Shown: in pieces, positions 1 through 8,904 of the stretch
Numbering within the stretch: the first letter of the stretch is position 1
How the letters are laid out: the number at the start of each line of letters is the position of its first letter
NCBI RefSeq assembly: GCF_039539345.1
Contig: NZ_BAABCY010000105.1
Span: 1-64,000 of the forward strand
Direction: 5' to 3'
Length of the DNA stretch: 64,000 bases
DNA from: Snuella lapsa
Lineage (GTDB): Bacteria > Bacteroidota > Bacteroidia > Flavobacteriales > Flavobacteriaceae
Program-made: the position numbers and the translations under genes
The notes under the pieces: generated by a model
Told to the model about the DNA's origin: nothing
Databases searched by the model: none
What the model saw: the letters and a program-made list of their open reading frames with translations, nothing else

Positions 1-62
1 TATTCATCCCCTTTTGTGACAGATTCCTCTAAAATTATTTTGTGCTGTAATGGAGGTTTCAT
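1..62 (-). CDS. 5' fragment of an unrecognised gene, cut by the window edge
   Basis: An ATG at 62-60 on the minus strand opens a frame of 20 codons, with no stop before the edge; the start reads MKPPLQHKIILEESVTKGDE. It lies 31 bases downstream of the GH16 stop codon, in the same direction, so it is probably the next gene of the glycan-utilisation operon. There is no signal peptide in the visible part, which suggests a cytoplasmic or inner-membrane product. The fragment is too short to assign a family. Confidence 0.45.
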   Translation of the reverse strand, partial: MKPPLQHKIILEESVTKGDE

Positions 63-93
63 GTGTTTATATTTTAGTAGCTATTTAAAAGTG

Positions 94-939
94 TTATTGA
101 TATATTTTTACCCAATCTATAATCATGTGCACCGGAAGGTCTTCTGACTTTACATCGCCTACCCAAGAACCTCCTAATTGCTGATCGATTAAAATATAGA
201 AAGGTTGATCGAATGGCCATTGCGTAGGATCGACACCCTCTAATTTTGGATAGGTATGTGTCTCCTTACCGTTTACAGTAAACACCAGTTTATCTGGATA
301 CCATTCTAATCCATAGGTGTTAAATTCTTCGGAATTCACCTTAGCTGTTTTGTAGTAAAGGGGATTATCTTTTTGCTTGAGTTCAAGCGTATAATAGGAA
401 TGTACGGTTTGATAGACCATCTCATCGAAATTGAGATGTTCCATGATATCTATCTCTCCATTTCTGGGATACTTCCCATATTTCTTTTGCTCTGCCAATA
501 ACCAAATGGCTGGCCAGGCGCCTTTGGCATTTTCTAATTTTGCCCGTATTTCAATTTTACCGTACTGAAAAGCAAATTTCCCCTTGGAATAAATACCTCC
601 TGTTAAAAAGGGACGGGAATCGGCTATGGTATCAGGATTAACTATGCCCTTTAAATGTAGTTTCCCATCGGAGAAACCATAACAGTTTGCGTTATCGGAC
701 ATATAATTCCCCCAATCAGCTTTATTCGGGGGAATCTTTGTCCATTTTGTTGTATCAATTTGCTGTTCGTTAAAATGATCTTCCCATACCACTTGCCACT
801 TCGTTGTTTGCAGCGTATCCTTTTGAACAAATATATATTCGTCTACTATGGCCGATCGGGACGCCTTACAGTTTACCAATAATAGGGTAAACAACAGGGC
901 TGAATATTTTAACGTTTGAAAACTTACAATTTTAGCCAT
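94..939 (-). CDS. GH16-family endo-glycosidase lipoprotein
   Basis: This is a 281-residue lipoprotein with a signal peptide ending in a lipobox (LLLVNC), so it is probably anchored in the outer membrane. The GH16 catalytic motif GEIDIMEH is complete: nucleophile Glu162, Asp164 and acid/base Glu167. WPAIWLL upstream and EWYPDKLVFTVNG downstream are typical of the jelly-roll fold. Family members cleave beta-1,3 or beta-1,4 bonds in laminarin, agars, porphyran, carrageenan or mucin-type galactans; which one applies cannot be read from the sequence. The segment IDQQLGGSWVG differs from the usual laminarinase form and may point to a galactose-containing backbone (inference). The start overlaps the end of the upstream FAH gene by 8 bases, so the two are translationally coupled. 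Confidence 0.88.
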   Translation of the reverse strand: MAKIVSFQTLKYSALLFTLLLVNCKASRSAIVDEYIFVQKDTLQTTKWQVVWEDHFNEQQIDTTKWTKIPPNKADWGNYMSDNANCYGFSDGKLHLKGIVNPDTIADSRPFLTGGIYSKGKFAFQYGKIEIRAKLENAKGAWPAIWLLAEQKKYGKYPRNGEIDIMEHLNFDEMVYQTVHSYYTLELKQKDNPLYYKTAKVNSEEFNTYGLEWYPDKLVFTVNGKETHTYPKLEGVDPTQWPFDQPFYILIDQQLGGSWVGDVKSEDLPVHMIIDWVKIYQ

Positions 940-1789
940 TGTAAGCTTTTGCTACTTGTTTAGATACTCCTAATCCATCGATACCCAGTTCCATAACATC
1001 TCCCGGTTTAAGGTATATAGGCGGATTGAATCCTAAGCCCACCCCAAAAGGTGTTCCTGTTGAAATAATATCTCCTGGCAACAGGGTCATAAATTGTGAA
1101 ATATAGGATACCACTTCTTCTACATTAAAAATAAAGTCGGATGTGGAAGAGTTTTGAAGTTCCTTACCATTGACCTTTAACCATAAATTAAGATTATTAG
1201 GATTAGGAATTTCATCTTTGGTAGCTATGAATGGTCCCACCGGAGCAAAGGTATCACAGCCTTTCCCTTTACACCATTGCCCTTCTTTTTCAATTTGGTA
1301 GGCACGCTCAGAAATATCATTGTGCAACACATACCCTGCTATATGGTTGTAGGCTTCTTCCTTTTCTACATAAGATGCTTTTTTACCAATAACAATCGCT
1401 AGTTCTACCTCCCAATCTGTTTTCTCACTTCCTCTAGGTATCACCACGTCATCATTAGGTCCAACCAAAGCCGAAGTTGCCTTAAAAAACAAAACGGGTT
1501 CTTTGGGTATTGCCATCCCAGCTTCTTCTGCATGCTTGGCATAGTTTAAACCTACACAAACAATTTTAGAAGGTCGCACTAAAGGCGCAGCCAAACGTAC
1601 AGTATCTGCAATCTTAGGACAGCCAGAAGCATTACTTTCCAGCCAAGAACTTAATCTTTCCAAGCCATCACCTCCAAAAAAAATCTCGTCATAATCCTGT
1701 CCGAATGCAGACACATCGATACGTGTTCCATCTTCTAATTGCACGCCAGGTTTTTCATTCCCTTCTTCTCCAAATCGTATTAATTTCAT
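932..1789 (-). CDS. FAH-family hydrolase, likely 2,4-diketo-3-deoxy-L-fuconate hydrolase
   Basis: This is a 285-residue cytoplasmic protein of the fumarylacetoacetate hydrolase superfamily. The C-terminal catalytic domain spans roughly residues 75-280. The metal-binding acidic residues appear as DWEVELAIVIG and HNDISERAYQ, and GDIISTGTPFGVG is the usual glycine-rich loop. In the non-phosphorylative L-fucose pathway a FAH-family enzyme splits 2,4-diketo-3-deoxy-L-fuconate into pyruvate and L-lactate. The specific call rests on context: fucosidases and a dehydrogenase are in the same operon and an L-fuconate dehydratase is encoded at 27.7 kb. Related enzymes act on other acylpyruvates, so the family is certain and the substrate is inferred. 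Confidence 0.82.
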   Translation of the reverse strand: MKLIRFGEEGNEKPGVQLEDGTRIDVSAFGQDYDEIFFGGDGLERLSSWLESNASGCPKIADTVRLAAPLVRPSKIVCVGLNYAKHAEEAGMAIPKEPVLFFKATSALVGPNDDVVIPRGSEKTDWEVELAIVIGKKASYVEKEEAYNHIAGYVLHNDISERAYQIEKEGQWCKGKGCDTFAPVGPFIATKDEIPNPNNLNLWLKVNGKELQNSSTSDFIFNVEEVVSYISQFMTLLPGDIISTGTPFGVGLGFNPPIYLKPGDVMELGIDGLGVSKQVAKAYNG

Positions 1790-1816
1790 TTTTATTGATT
1801 TATTTATTGTTTTTAT

Positions 1817-3397
1817 TTATTTGTTTTTTGATATCCAATTAATTTGCTTCCAGTTTGCAACCGAATCATTTTCCTGAGCTTTGCCAGGAGTACTTCTTCC
1901 TTCAAGAATTTGATTTTCTAATAAGGTCTTTAACTCAGTTACCTTTTCAGGATGCTCTTTATAAATATTTTGCATTTCACCAGGATCGGTTACCAGATTA
2001 TATAGTTGAATCTCTGGTAAGGATACGACATCCTTTGAATTGGGCTTGGGGAAACTCCAACCGGCAGAACCCGGAGCCATCACCAATTTATAATCGCCTT
2101 GTCTAATAGCAAAACTTCCATTAATAGAACTGTGAATAATAGCCTCCCGCTTAAACATTTTCCCATTATTTGTTAAAAGTGGTAACATTGAAAAACTGTC
2201 TTCTGCCTCGTTATCGGTCAACTTTGCATTTACAATATCGGCACAGGTAGCGAACAAGTCTGTGGTGCATATTGTTTTACCCGAAACGGATCCAGCTTTT
2301 ACCATTTCTGGCCATTTTACAATAAACGGTACACGATGTCCCCCTTCAAAAATATCGGCTTTATGTCCCCTGTAAATACTACTCGGATTATGATCAAACG
2401 CTGCTAACGCCTTATAATCGGCTTGAGGCGAACATCCGTTATCACTTGTAAAAATAACGATGGTATTCTCTTCGATTCCAGCTTCTTTAATGGCTGCCTG
2501 TAATTGTCCCATATAACCATCTACTTCCATCACAAAATCGGCATAGGGGTTTAAACCACTTTTACCCAACCACTCCTCAGTAGGTAAAATTGGGGTATGA
2601 GGTGAAGGCAAGGCTAAATACAAAAAGAATGGTTTCTCATTTTTGGCTTGCTCCTTTATAAAATTAAAAGACCTCCTGAAGAAGTTTGGGGTTACATCTT
2701 CATGAACAAAATCGGGACTTGTCGGTCCTTCGCGCCACCATGTATATTTTCCTTTATCGACCGTTACCGTATCGGGAATGGTGGTAGGCATACCATTCTC
2801 AACATAAACATAAGGTGCCATGTCCAACGAACCCGAATGTCCGTAGGCATAATCGAACCCCACATCGTTTGGGCCGTTTTTAATGGGTTTTGAAAAATCG
2901 ATATTCTTATAATCTCCTGGATTCCATCCATTGCCCAACAAGCTATCCTTTTGTGTTTTAGCCCAATCCCAGCCTAAGTGCCATTTACCTATAAACCCGG
3001 TATAATAGCCATTTTCTTTAAGAAAAGAAGCTACCGTAGCTCTGCTATTGGGGATGAGTGCTTTGGAGGTTCCGGTTAAAACACCGCTTTTTAGCCTACT
3101 TCGCCAATTATAACGCCCCGTAAGAATTCCGTAACGCGTAGGTGTGCACACGGATGAGGAAGTATGGGCATCGGTAAATATCATACCACCTGCAGCCAAG
3201 TTATCCAGATTGGGCGTTTTGATCTTACCGTTGTTGTTAAATACCTTGACATCGCCAATCCCCAGATCGTCTGCCAATACATAAATAATATTAGGTCGCT
3301 TTACCGCTTCTTGTTCTACCTCTGCTTTCTGCTTTTTAGTACATGAAACCTGTAATAAAACAATGCAAAGAATTGCAAAAACTAAATGTTGCTTCAT
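1817..3397 (-). CDS. Secreted S1-family sulfatase (formylglycine type)
   Basis: A 526-residue arylsulfatase A-type protein with a lipoprotein signal peptide (LLQVSC). The metal-binding start YVLADDLGIGD and the C-x-P-x-R motif SVCTPTRYGILTGRY are present; Cys84 would be converted to formylglycine, which needs a maturase not encoded in this window. FTSDNGC and the C-terminal LYNLVTDPGEMQNIY are also typical. It removes sulfate esters from a carbohydrate, most likely a sulfated fucose- or galactose-containing glycan given the GH29 and GH16 neighbours. It lies 27 bases after the gene upstream of it in the transcript and belongs to the same operon. The position of the sulfate attacked cannot be deduced. 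Confidence 0.92.
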   Translation of the reverse strand: MKQHLVFAILCIVLLQVSCTKKQKAEVEQEAVKRPNIIYVLADDLGIGDVKVFNNNGKIKTPNLDNLAAGGMIFTDAHTSSSVCTPTRYGILTGRYNWRSRLKSGVLTGTSKALIPNSRATVASFLKENGYYTGFIGKWHLGWDWAKTQKDSLLGNGWNPGDYKNIDFSKPIKNGPNDVGFDYAYGHSGSLDMAPYVYVENGMPTTIPDTVTVDKGKYTWWREGPTSPDFVHEDVTPNFFRRSFNFIKEQAKNEKPFFLYLALPSPHTPILPTEEWLGKSGLNPYADFVMEVDGYMGQLQAAIKEAGIEENTIVIFTSDNGCSPQADYKALAAFDHNPSSIYRGHKADIFEGGHRVPFIVKWPEMVKAGSVSGKTICTTDLFATCADIVNAKLTDNEAEDSFSMLPLLTNNGKMFKREAIIHSSINGSFAIRQGDYKLVMAPGSAGWSFPKPNSKDVVSLPEIQLYNLVTDPGEMQNIYKEHPEKVTELKTLLENQILEGRSTPGKAQENDSVANWKQINWISKNK

Positions 3398-3398
3398 T

Positions 3399-5759
3399 TT
3401 ATTTTGTTATTAAATTAACGGTTTGCTCTTTCTGGTTTCTAAAGATACCCAGTTTCATTTTACCTTTCCAGTTTAACTTCTGAAAGTTATTTATTAAATC
3501 TGATGTATTTTCAATTTCAGCTTCTTCAACCCGAACGACAACATCTCCTTCTTGAACCCCCGATTTCTTAAGAATACTTTTCTCATTAAGCGAAACTACT
3601 AAAACACCCGCCGTTTTGTTTAACCCGGATGCCGAGCGCTCTTCAATGGTTTCTATATTTTTTATTTTTGCATCTTGCCAATCTACGATCTCTCCTTTTT
3701 CACCACTAATACTTAGATATACTTGTGGAAAATCTGGTTGTTTGGCCAAGGTTTTTAAACGGGCTGTTTTAACCCCAAATACATTTGTTTTGAACGGCAC
3801 AAAACCAATTTTTTCAGGCTCAGAGCTATCTACGATATCATAATTACCATTAACCGGGTCTTTAAATTCTAAGCTACCATAAATACTGTGGACATCTACA
3901 CCTTTAGACTGGGCATCCTTCAAAGCTGCTTCGTTAGGGAAAAAATTATAATCCACTTCTTTTCCCCAATGTTTTACCCAAATATCTCTATGACTTGTAA
4001 AAACGATATTTTTCCTAAATACATCACCACTGTTTTTAAACCAAACATGCGGATGGAAACCGTTGTTAATCATAACATTATTTTCTACGGTTCTATAAAA
4101 TCCTTCTCGCAGTTTAATGCCTCCATTTAAGCATAAATTGTTATATATATTATAATTTGAAGAACCATCATCCAAATCGATGTCCCAACCATGATCACAC
4201 CGAAAGCGGTTGTTTCTAATGATAGTTGTATGTATGGCGTCCCAATAGGGCATCTGCGGATCATCAGCAGCCAACTTATCCATTACCGATCGGTGCGGAT
4301 GCCAGAAGCGATCACGCCCCCAGGAATTGAACGCGCCATGATCGGAAGTTTCCAATACGGTATTGAATACGTCATTAAATTCTATAACATGGCCTCCCCA
4401 AGTACCTTCGCTTACATTGATCCCAGCACGGGGTATGTCGTAAATACTATTATTGCTTACGGTTATGTCCATTGCCATAGAGATCTCCACCCCAGCTGTT
4501 TGTTTTTCTATGCGTCCAATTCGGTAAATTAAATTATCGTTGACTACGGATTCACTGGGGTAATTATTTGTTGCGGGGCCTGGTACGGTATCCATTACCG
4601 CTAAATCAACATATTCGCCATATTGAAATGAGGGCGAACGCACCGCTTTGGGATCTCCTACAAAACTGATGGCAGTAGCACCGCAATCGTGAATGTGATT
4701 TCGTTCTATAGTAATATGGCGATTGTAATTGCTTGCAAAAATGACGTTTCCTCCCAAGTTAACAAACTCGCAATCGGTAATGCTTATATTTTCAGTTCCT
4801 TCTATAAACAAAGCTCCTCCTCTAAATATAGTCCAATCACTTCGCAACAAAGGCTCATAATCTTCCAAAAAGGTTCTTTGTGTATGTGTAAACTTAATTC
4901 CGCTTATACTAATATTTTGCACAGGTACTCTTTCAGTTCCTTGAATGCTTATCAAATTCTTTAAAGTTGCGCCTTCAAAAAGAGCTGTTTCGACATTTAT
5001 GTTATTTAAAGGCCAATAATAAAGTTCCTTTTCATCATTATCAAAATACCACTCTCCTGGACTGTCCAATTCTTCCAAAACATTTTCTACCATTCTAAAA
5101 CGTTCGTGCATTTTTGAAGGTCGGTTGTTTTGATGTCCTCCTACTAAATCTACAGTGCCATCTTCATTGGCTTTAGATATCACGTAATGAAAGTCGCCCC
5201 ATTCACCACTATGCATGGCGTGTACAATCGCTCCTTTAGGTTGTTGCCATGATTTTACACGTTCTGGTGAAATGGCATCGGCTGCGTGTCCTTGCCAGTG
5301 TCCGCCCTCCTCATTATAATTGGGGTATCTTGACAATGCTTGTTGTTGTTCGTTTACAAAAAGTTGATCGAAATCTGAATTCCCTTTTACATCAGCAATC
5401 CATATAGAGTCTGATTGTTTAATCCAATTCAAATCTAATTGTTCTGACCCCTTAATAATAACTTTATCTGATTCCTCACCAATAATACTTATATGACTTA
5501 GTTCTGGGGTTATTACAATTGGATTGAGTAAACGATATTCTCCTTCTTCTAAATAAATATTTACATGTCCTTCTGGATTTTCATGCTTAAATGCTCTAGC
5601 TTTTTCAATGGCCAAATCTATTGTTGCCAATGGAGCGTCTTTAAATCCAGTAGCTGCATCATTCCCATTGGGGCTTACATAAATATCCTGTACCGGTAAC
5701 GCACAGCTCAAGAATAGTTGAATGCATATTACAAGGGAAACTTTAACTGTTTTCTTCAT
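3399..5759 (-). CDS. Parallel beta-helix surface lipoprotein with C-terminal PDZ domain (GH141-like)
   Basis: A 786-residue protein with a lipoprotein-type signal peptide (LFLSC). The start IYVSPNGNDAATG followed by APLATIDLAIEKAR is typical of secreted right-handed beta-helix enzymes. Repeated turns of the form INVSEGTWGG, IRNNRFRCDHG and DIDLDDGSSNYNIYNN fill about residues 100-620. The last 70 residues or so (VLVVSLNEKSILKKSGVQEG onward) form a PDZ-like domain. The layout resembles GH141, which includes alpha-L-fucosidases and xylanases, and GH141 is common in fucose-glycan loci; I regard this as likely but not proven. The gene ends 2 bases before the sulfatase start region, in one operon. 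Confidence 0.72.
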   Translation of the reverse strand: MKKTVKVSLVICIQLFLSCALPVQDIYVSPNGNDAATGFKDAPLATIDLAIEKARAFKHENPEGHVNIYLEEGEYRLLNPIVITPELSHISIIGEESDKVIIKGSEQLDLNWIKQSDSIWIADVKGNSDFDQLFVNEQQQALSRYPNYNEEGGHWQGHAADAISPERVKSWQQPKGAIVHAMHSGEWGDFHYVISKANEDGTVDLVGGHQNNRPSKMHERFRMVENVLEELDSPGEWYFDNDEKELYYWPLNNINVETALFEGATLKNLISIQGTERVPVQNISISGIKFTHTQRTFLEDYEPLLRSDWTIFRGGALFIEGTENISITDCEFVNLGGNVIFASNYNRHITIERNHIHDCGATAISFVGDPKAVRSPSFQYGEYVDLAVMDTVPGPATNNYPSESVVNDNLIYRIGRIEKQTAGVEISMAMDITVSNNSIYDIPRAGINVSEGTWGGHVIEFNDVFNTVLETSDHGAFNSWGRDRFWHPHRSVMDKLAADDPQMPYWDAIHTTIIRNNRFRCDHGWDIDLDDGSSNYNIYNNLCLNGGIKLREGFYRTVENNVMINNGFHPHVWFKNSGDVFRKNIVFTSHRDIWVKHWGKEVDYNFFPNEAALKDAQSKGVDVHSIYGSLEFKDPVNGNYDIVDSSEPEKIGFVPFKTNVFGVKTARLKTLAKQPDFPQVYLSISGEKGEIVDWQDAKIKNIETIEERSASGLNKTAGVLVVSLNEKSILKKSGVQEGDVVVRVEEAEIENTSDLINNFQKLNWKGKMKLGIFRNQKEQTVNLITK

Positions 5760-5779
5760 CTAATACTTATTTTCTTTGA

Positions 5780-6457
5780 TTATTGCTTTTTGAGTACTTT
5801 CATTTGATCTATTAAAAAACCAGATATTTTTTCACCCAACTTTATATACCCTTGTTCTGTGAAATGAACATCATGCACTCCTATTCCATATTTGTTGTGA
5901 ATTTCTTTAGATACTTTATATATATCGTTAACTATTACCCCATATTTTTTCATTACTCCCTTTGCTGCCTTATTGTATCGTTTTGCATCTTTTGTATACC
6001 TTCCTGCTTCCTCATTAGGCACATAACTTGTTGTTACAAAAATGAGTTTGGCATTCGATTTCCTTTTAATCATCCTAACAAGTGCATCCAAATTGGCAGT
6101 ATACTCTTCAACTGTATAGGTTAACGTACCGTTTATTTTATCTCTGTTTCCGTATTCTTTTGAATCAGGGTGTCGGTAACATAAGTCCCATAGTCCCCAA
6201 TTAAACTGGATGATATCCCAATCGGTATCTCCTATCCAAGCTTCAATATGCCCTAGTCCAGTACCTGTATGCTGCGCATTGCCTGGATTATGCTTTACAA
6301 TTGCGACATCGGCCAAACTTTTCTGTACAAATGGAGTATAACCAATGGATATGGAATCTCCTATAATTAAAATTTTGGGTTTACTTTTGTAAAAGGCACT
6401 CGTACTGCATACAACGAGCAATAGCATCAAGTAATATAGTTTATAAGGGCACTTCAT
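5780..6457 (-). CDS. SGNH/GDSL-family esterase, secreted
   Basis: A 225-residue protein with an N-terminal hydrophobic signal segment (LMLLLVVCSTSAFY). Block I is KILIIGDSISIGY with the nucleophilic Ser, an Asn follows in IIQFNWGLWDL, and the catalytic Asp/His pair appears in HDVHFTEQGY. These match the SGNH hydrolase fold. In glycan-degradation loci such enzymes usually remove acetyl or other acyl groups from the polysaccharide; this is inferred from context. It lies 10 bases after the propeller/GH29 gene stop and 20 bases before the beta-helix gene, so it is co-transcribed. Confidence 0.82.
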   Translation of the reverse strand: MKCPYKLYYLMLLLVVCSTSAFYKSKPKILIIGDSISIGYTPFVQKSLADVAIVKHNPGNAQHTGTGLGHIEAWIGDTDWDIIQFNWGLWDLCYRHPDSKEYGNRDKINGTLTYTVEEYTANLDALVRMIKRKSNAKLIFVTTSYVPNEEAGRYTKDAKRYNKAAKGVMKKYGVIVNDIYKVSKEIHNKYGIGVHDVHFTEQGYIKLGEKISGFLIDQMKVLKKQ

Positions 6458-6467
6458 TCTCTTTACA

Positions 6468-8855
6468 TTATTTTTTTACGTTATAAATACTGAAATTCTT
6501 TATTTGGGGCTTTCCATCACTTCTTAAAATTTTAAGCCTTAATCGACTTATTTTTACACTTTCAAACTGTTCTATTCGTTTGTGCCCTATGCTTTGTCCA
6601 CTACATACTTCTTTCCATTTACCATTCACTAAAGCCTCTACCGTATATGATCTAATCCGCTCCCCTTGTTTAATATCCTCCTGGATAATTACATGATTAA
6701 TCTCTGTAGCAGTTTTAAGCTTTAATTCTAATTTATATCCTGTCCCAGATACTGTTTTTAATGGTTTAGAAAATCGCCTGTTAATCTCATCTCCCCATTC
6801 TTTTAATCGTTTAACATCGGGATCAGGTAAAAGACCATCCGGATCGGGTGTTAAGCCCATGATAAGGGTTGAATTCCTGCCAACAGACTTGTAATACATA
6901 TCTATTAAATTCTCCAAAGGGAAAATGTGGGCTTCATCATCAGGTTCCCAAAACCACTCGTGACGTCCATTATAGCCTCTTAAAGGCGCATCGGCCATAG
7001 CAGGCACCCAAAATTTTCCATTGGGATCGCCTTCTTTTAATAACTGAAAATTATTGGTTGCTATATTTCTTCTGGCACTTTCACCTGCCCCTGTGGCATT
7101 ATAAGGGAATGTAGACCAACATGGATCGGCAACTGTTCCTGATTCGGAGCCACCCCAACGTGCTTCTGCCAACTGTCCGTTATGATAGAACAAGCAATTG
7201 GGTTGGTATTTTCTAACTATGGGTAAAACATCTGGCGCTCCATTATCGGGATGATCGGCACCACCATCAAACCAGATTTCAAAAAGTTCTCCATAATTGG
7301 TACATATTTCTTTCACCATACCTTCTATCATTTGGTTATACCATTTCTGACGATTTTCTTTAAATGCGCCTTCTCCATTGACCTTAAAGTCATGAACACC
7401 TAAAAATGAATTCCATCGTATACCTAAATAGATACCGGGCTTAATACCATACTTTCTACAGGACGCTACAAAATCGGCCACAATATCACCTTTACCGTTA
7501 CGCCAATCTACTGCTCTTAAACAATAAGGATTAACTTTAGATTGGTACAAGGCAAACCCTGTTTCGTGTGTTGCTGTTAAAATCGCAAATTTGGCACCAG
7601 CATCTTTGGCAGCCTTCACCCATTGATCTGTATCTAATTGTTTAGGATTGAATATCTGATAATTGTTAACAGGATCGATTCGGTTATTCCCTTGACCGTA
7701 TTTTATACCATCAAATACGTGCAGATCGTAATGGAATACGACGCCCATTTCGGCTTGCTGCCAAGCTAATTGCCTATGATTCGGTTTTGGATATGATACC
7801 TCTTCTATAGGAATGAAAATACTATAGGATTGATCGCCTTTCTTAGCAGCCAAGCTTAGCACTTTGGGTTTGCCATTTTCATGATAAACAAATGGACGTT
7901 CCAAACGGTCGGGGACGAGTATCGATCCATCTGCCATTTTAATTTTCTTAGGCAAGAGCACATACTCATTAGCCTTTTTCCAATGGATCCCATCATGTGA
8001 TGTTACCATACCTATGAAACCATGAGCATGGAACACACCATAAAAACGGTTTCTGGTTTCATCGTACCACATAGACATATCTTCGGTATCTATATAATCG
8101 ATTACTGGTTTTTCCTGAATTTCAAATGGTCCTTGTGGTGATTTTGAAATGGCTATGGCCTGATTTCTTATAAAACGTTTTTCATTGGGTTTATCACCCT
8201 TAACAATCAAATAATAGTTACCATCACTTCCTCTATCAATAGCTGGGTTTACGGTAAGGGTTGTTATAGGTCCCGAAGGCTCTATTAAGGGTGCATCCAT
8301 ACGTTTCCATGGACCATTGATAGAATTTGCAACGGCTACACCAGTACGTTGATTGGGACGTAAAATTTTCCAATTTGGATGACTGTATCCTGTACGGGCT
8401 GTTTCTACAAGTTCTTCTTCTGTAAAATCGTTATCTCCTAAATTGGTAGCTATGTAATACAAATAGTATTTCCCTTCAAAATATTTTATTTTAGGGTTAT
8501 GTGCTGTAATAGCATCCCATCGGTTATTGCGGGCACCTTCAAGTACTACGTCTTTAAATTTCCAGGGACCAGCAGGGCTTTTGGACGTGGCATGTGCAAT
8601 CTCTGAATGCGTGAGCCAGCCTGTAAATCCATACTCTTTTTTCCATCGTGCATAGAACATATGGTACTTTCCGTCCTCTCCTTTTAATATGGATGTACCC
8701 CAATTGTAATAGCCCTCGGTCTTAAACACATTGTCTGAGGTAATAGACTTAAACTTGTCGTACAAACGTAAGTCATCTGTATTATTTTGTGCAACGCTAA
8801 AGTTTACAAAAAAGAGTAAGATTACGATATAACCATATTTTGCAATATACTTCAT
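6468..8855 (-). CDS. Bimodular glycosidase: five-bladed propeller (GH43-like) fused to GH29 fucosidase
   Basis: This 795-residue secreted protein has a signal peptide ending near NFSVAQ. Residues about 25-355 form a five-bladed beta-propeller of the GH43/GH32/GH117 type (repeats such as KYHMFYARWKKEYG, HNPKIKYFEGKYYLYYI, NYYLIVKG). Residues about 365-690 form a GH29 alpha-L-fucosidase domain, starting at AEMGVVFHYDLHVFDG, with the likely nucleophile Asp530 in IWFDGG. A small C-terminal beta domain follows. Two catalytic folds on one chain suggest two linked cleavages on the same branch. The specificity of the propeller half is unknown, and it could be a binding module only. It sits between GH29 and SGNH genes in the operon. 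Confidence 0.82.
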   Translation of the reverse strand: MKYIAKYGYIVILLFFVNFSVAQNNTDDLRLYDKFKSITSDNVFKTEGYYNWGTSILKGEDGKYHMFYARWKKEYGFTGWLTHSEIAHATSKSPAGPWKFKDVVLEGARNNRWDAITAHNPKIKYFEGKYYLYYIATNLGDNDFTEEELVETARTGYSHPNWKILRPNQRTGVAVANSINGPWKRMDAPLIEPSGPITTLTVNPAIDRGSDGNYYLIVKGDKPNEKRFIRNQAIAISKSPQGPFEIQEKPVIDYIDTEDMSMWYDETRNRFYGVFHAHGFIGMVTSHDGIHWKKANEYVLLPKKIKMADGSILVPDRLERPFVYHENGKPKVLSLAAKKGDQSYSIFIPIEEVSYPKPNHRQLAWQQAEMGVVFHYDLHVFDGIKYGQGNNRIDPVNNYQIFNPKQLDTDQWVKAAKDAGAKFAILTATHETGFALYQSKVNPYCLRAVDWRNGKGDIVADFVASCRKYGIKPGIYLGIRWNSFLGVHDFKVNGEGAFKENRQKWYNQMIEGMVKEICTNYGELFEIWFDGGADHPDNGAPDVLPIVRKYQPNCLFYHNGQLAEARWGGSESGTVADPCWSTFPYNATGAGESARRNIATNNFQLLKEGDPNGKFWVPAMADAPLRGYNGRHEWFWEPDDEAHIFPLENLIDMYYKSVGRNSTLIMGLTPDPDGLLPDPDVKRLKEWGDEINRRFSKPLKTVSGTGYKLELKLKTATEINHVIIQEDIKQGERIRSYTVEALVNGKWKEVCSGQSIGHKRIEQFESVKISRLRLKILRSDGKPQIKNFSIYNVKK

Positions 8856-8904
8856 CTACTAAATTTTAGTTTACTGAATAATCCTAGGATCTTCAAAAAG
8901 TTAT

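Noticed and set aside
4191..4532. A 113-codon frame opposite the beta-helix gene
   Set aside because: It is the antisense reading of a well-supported gene and has no domain.
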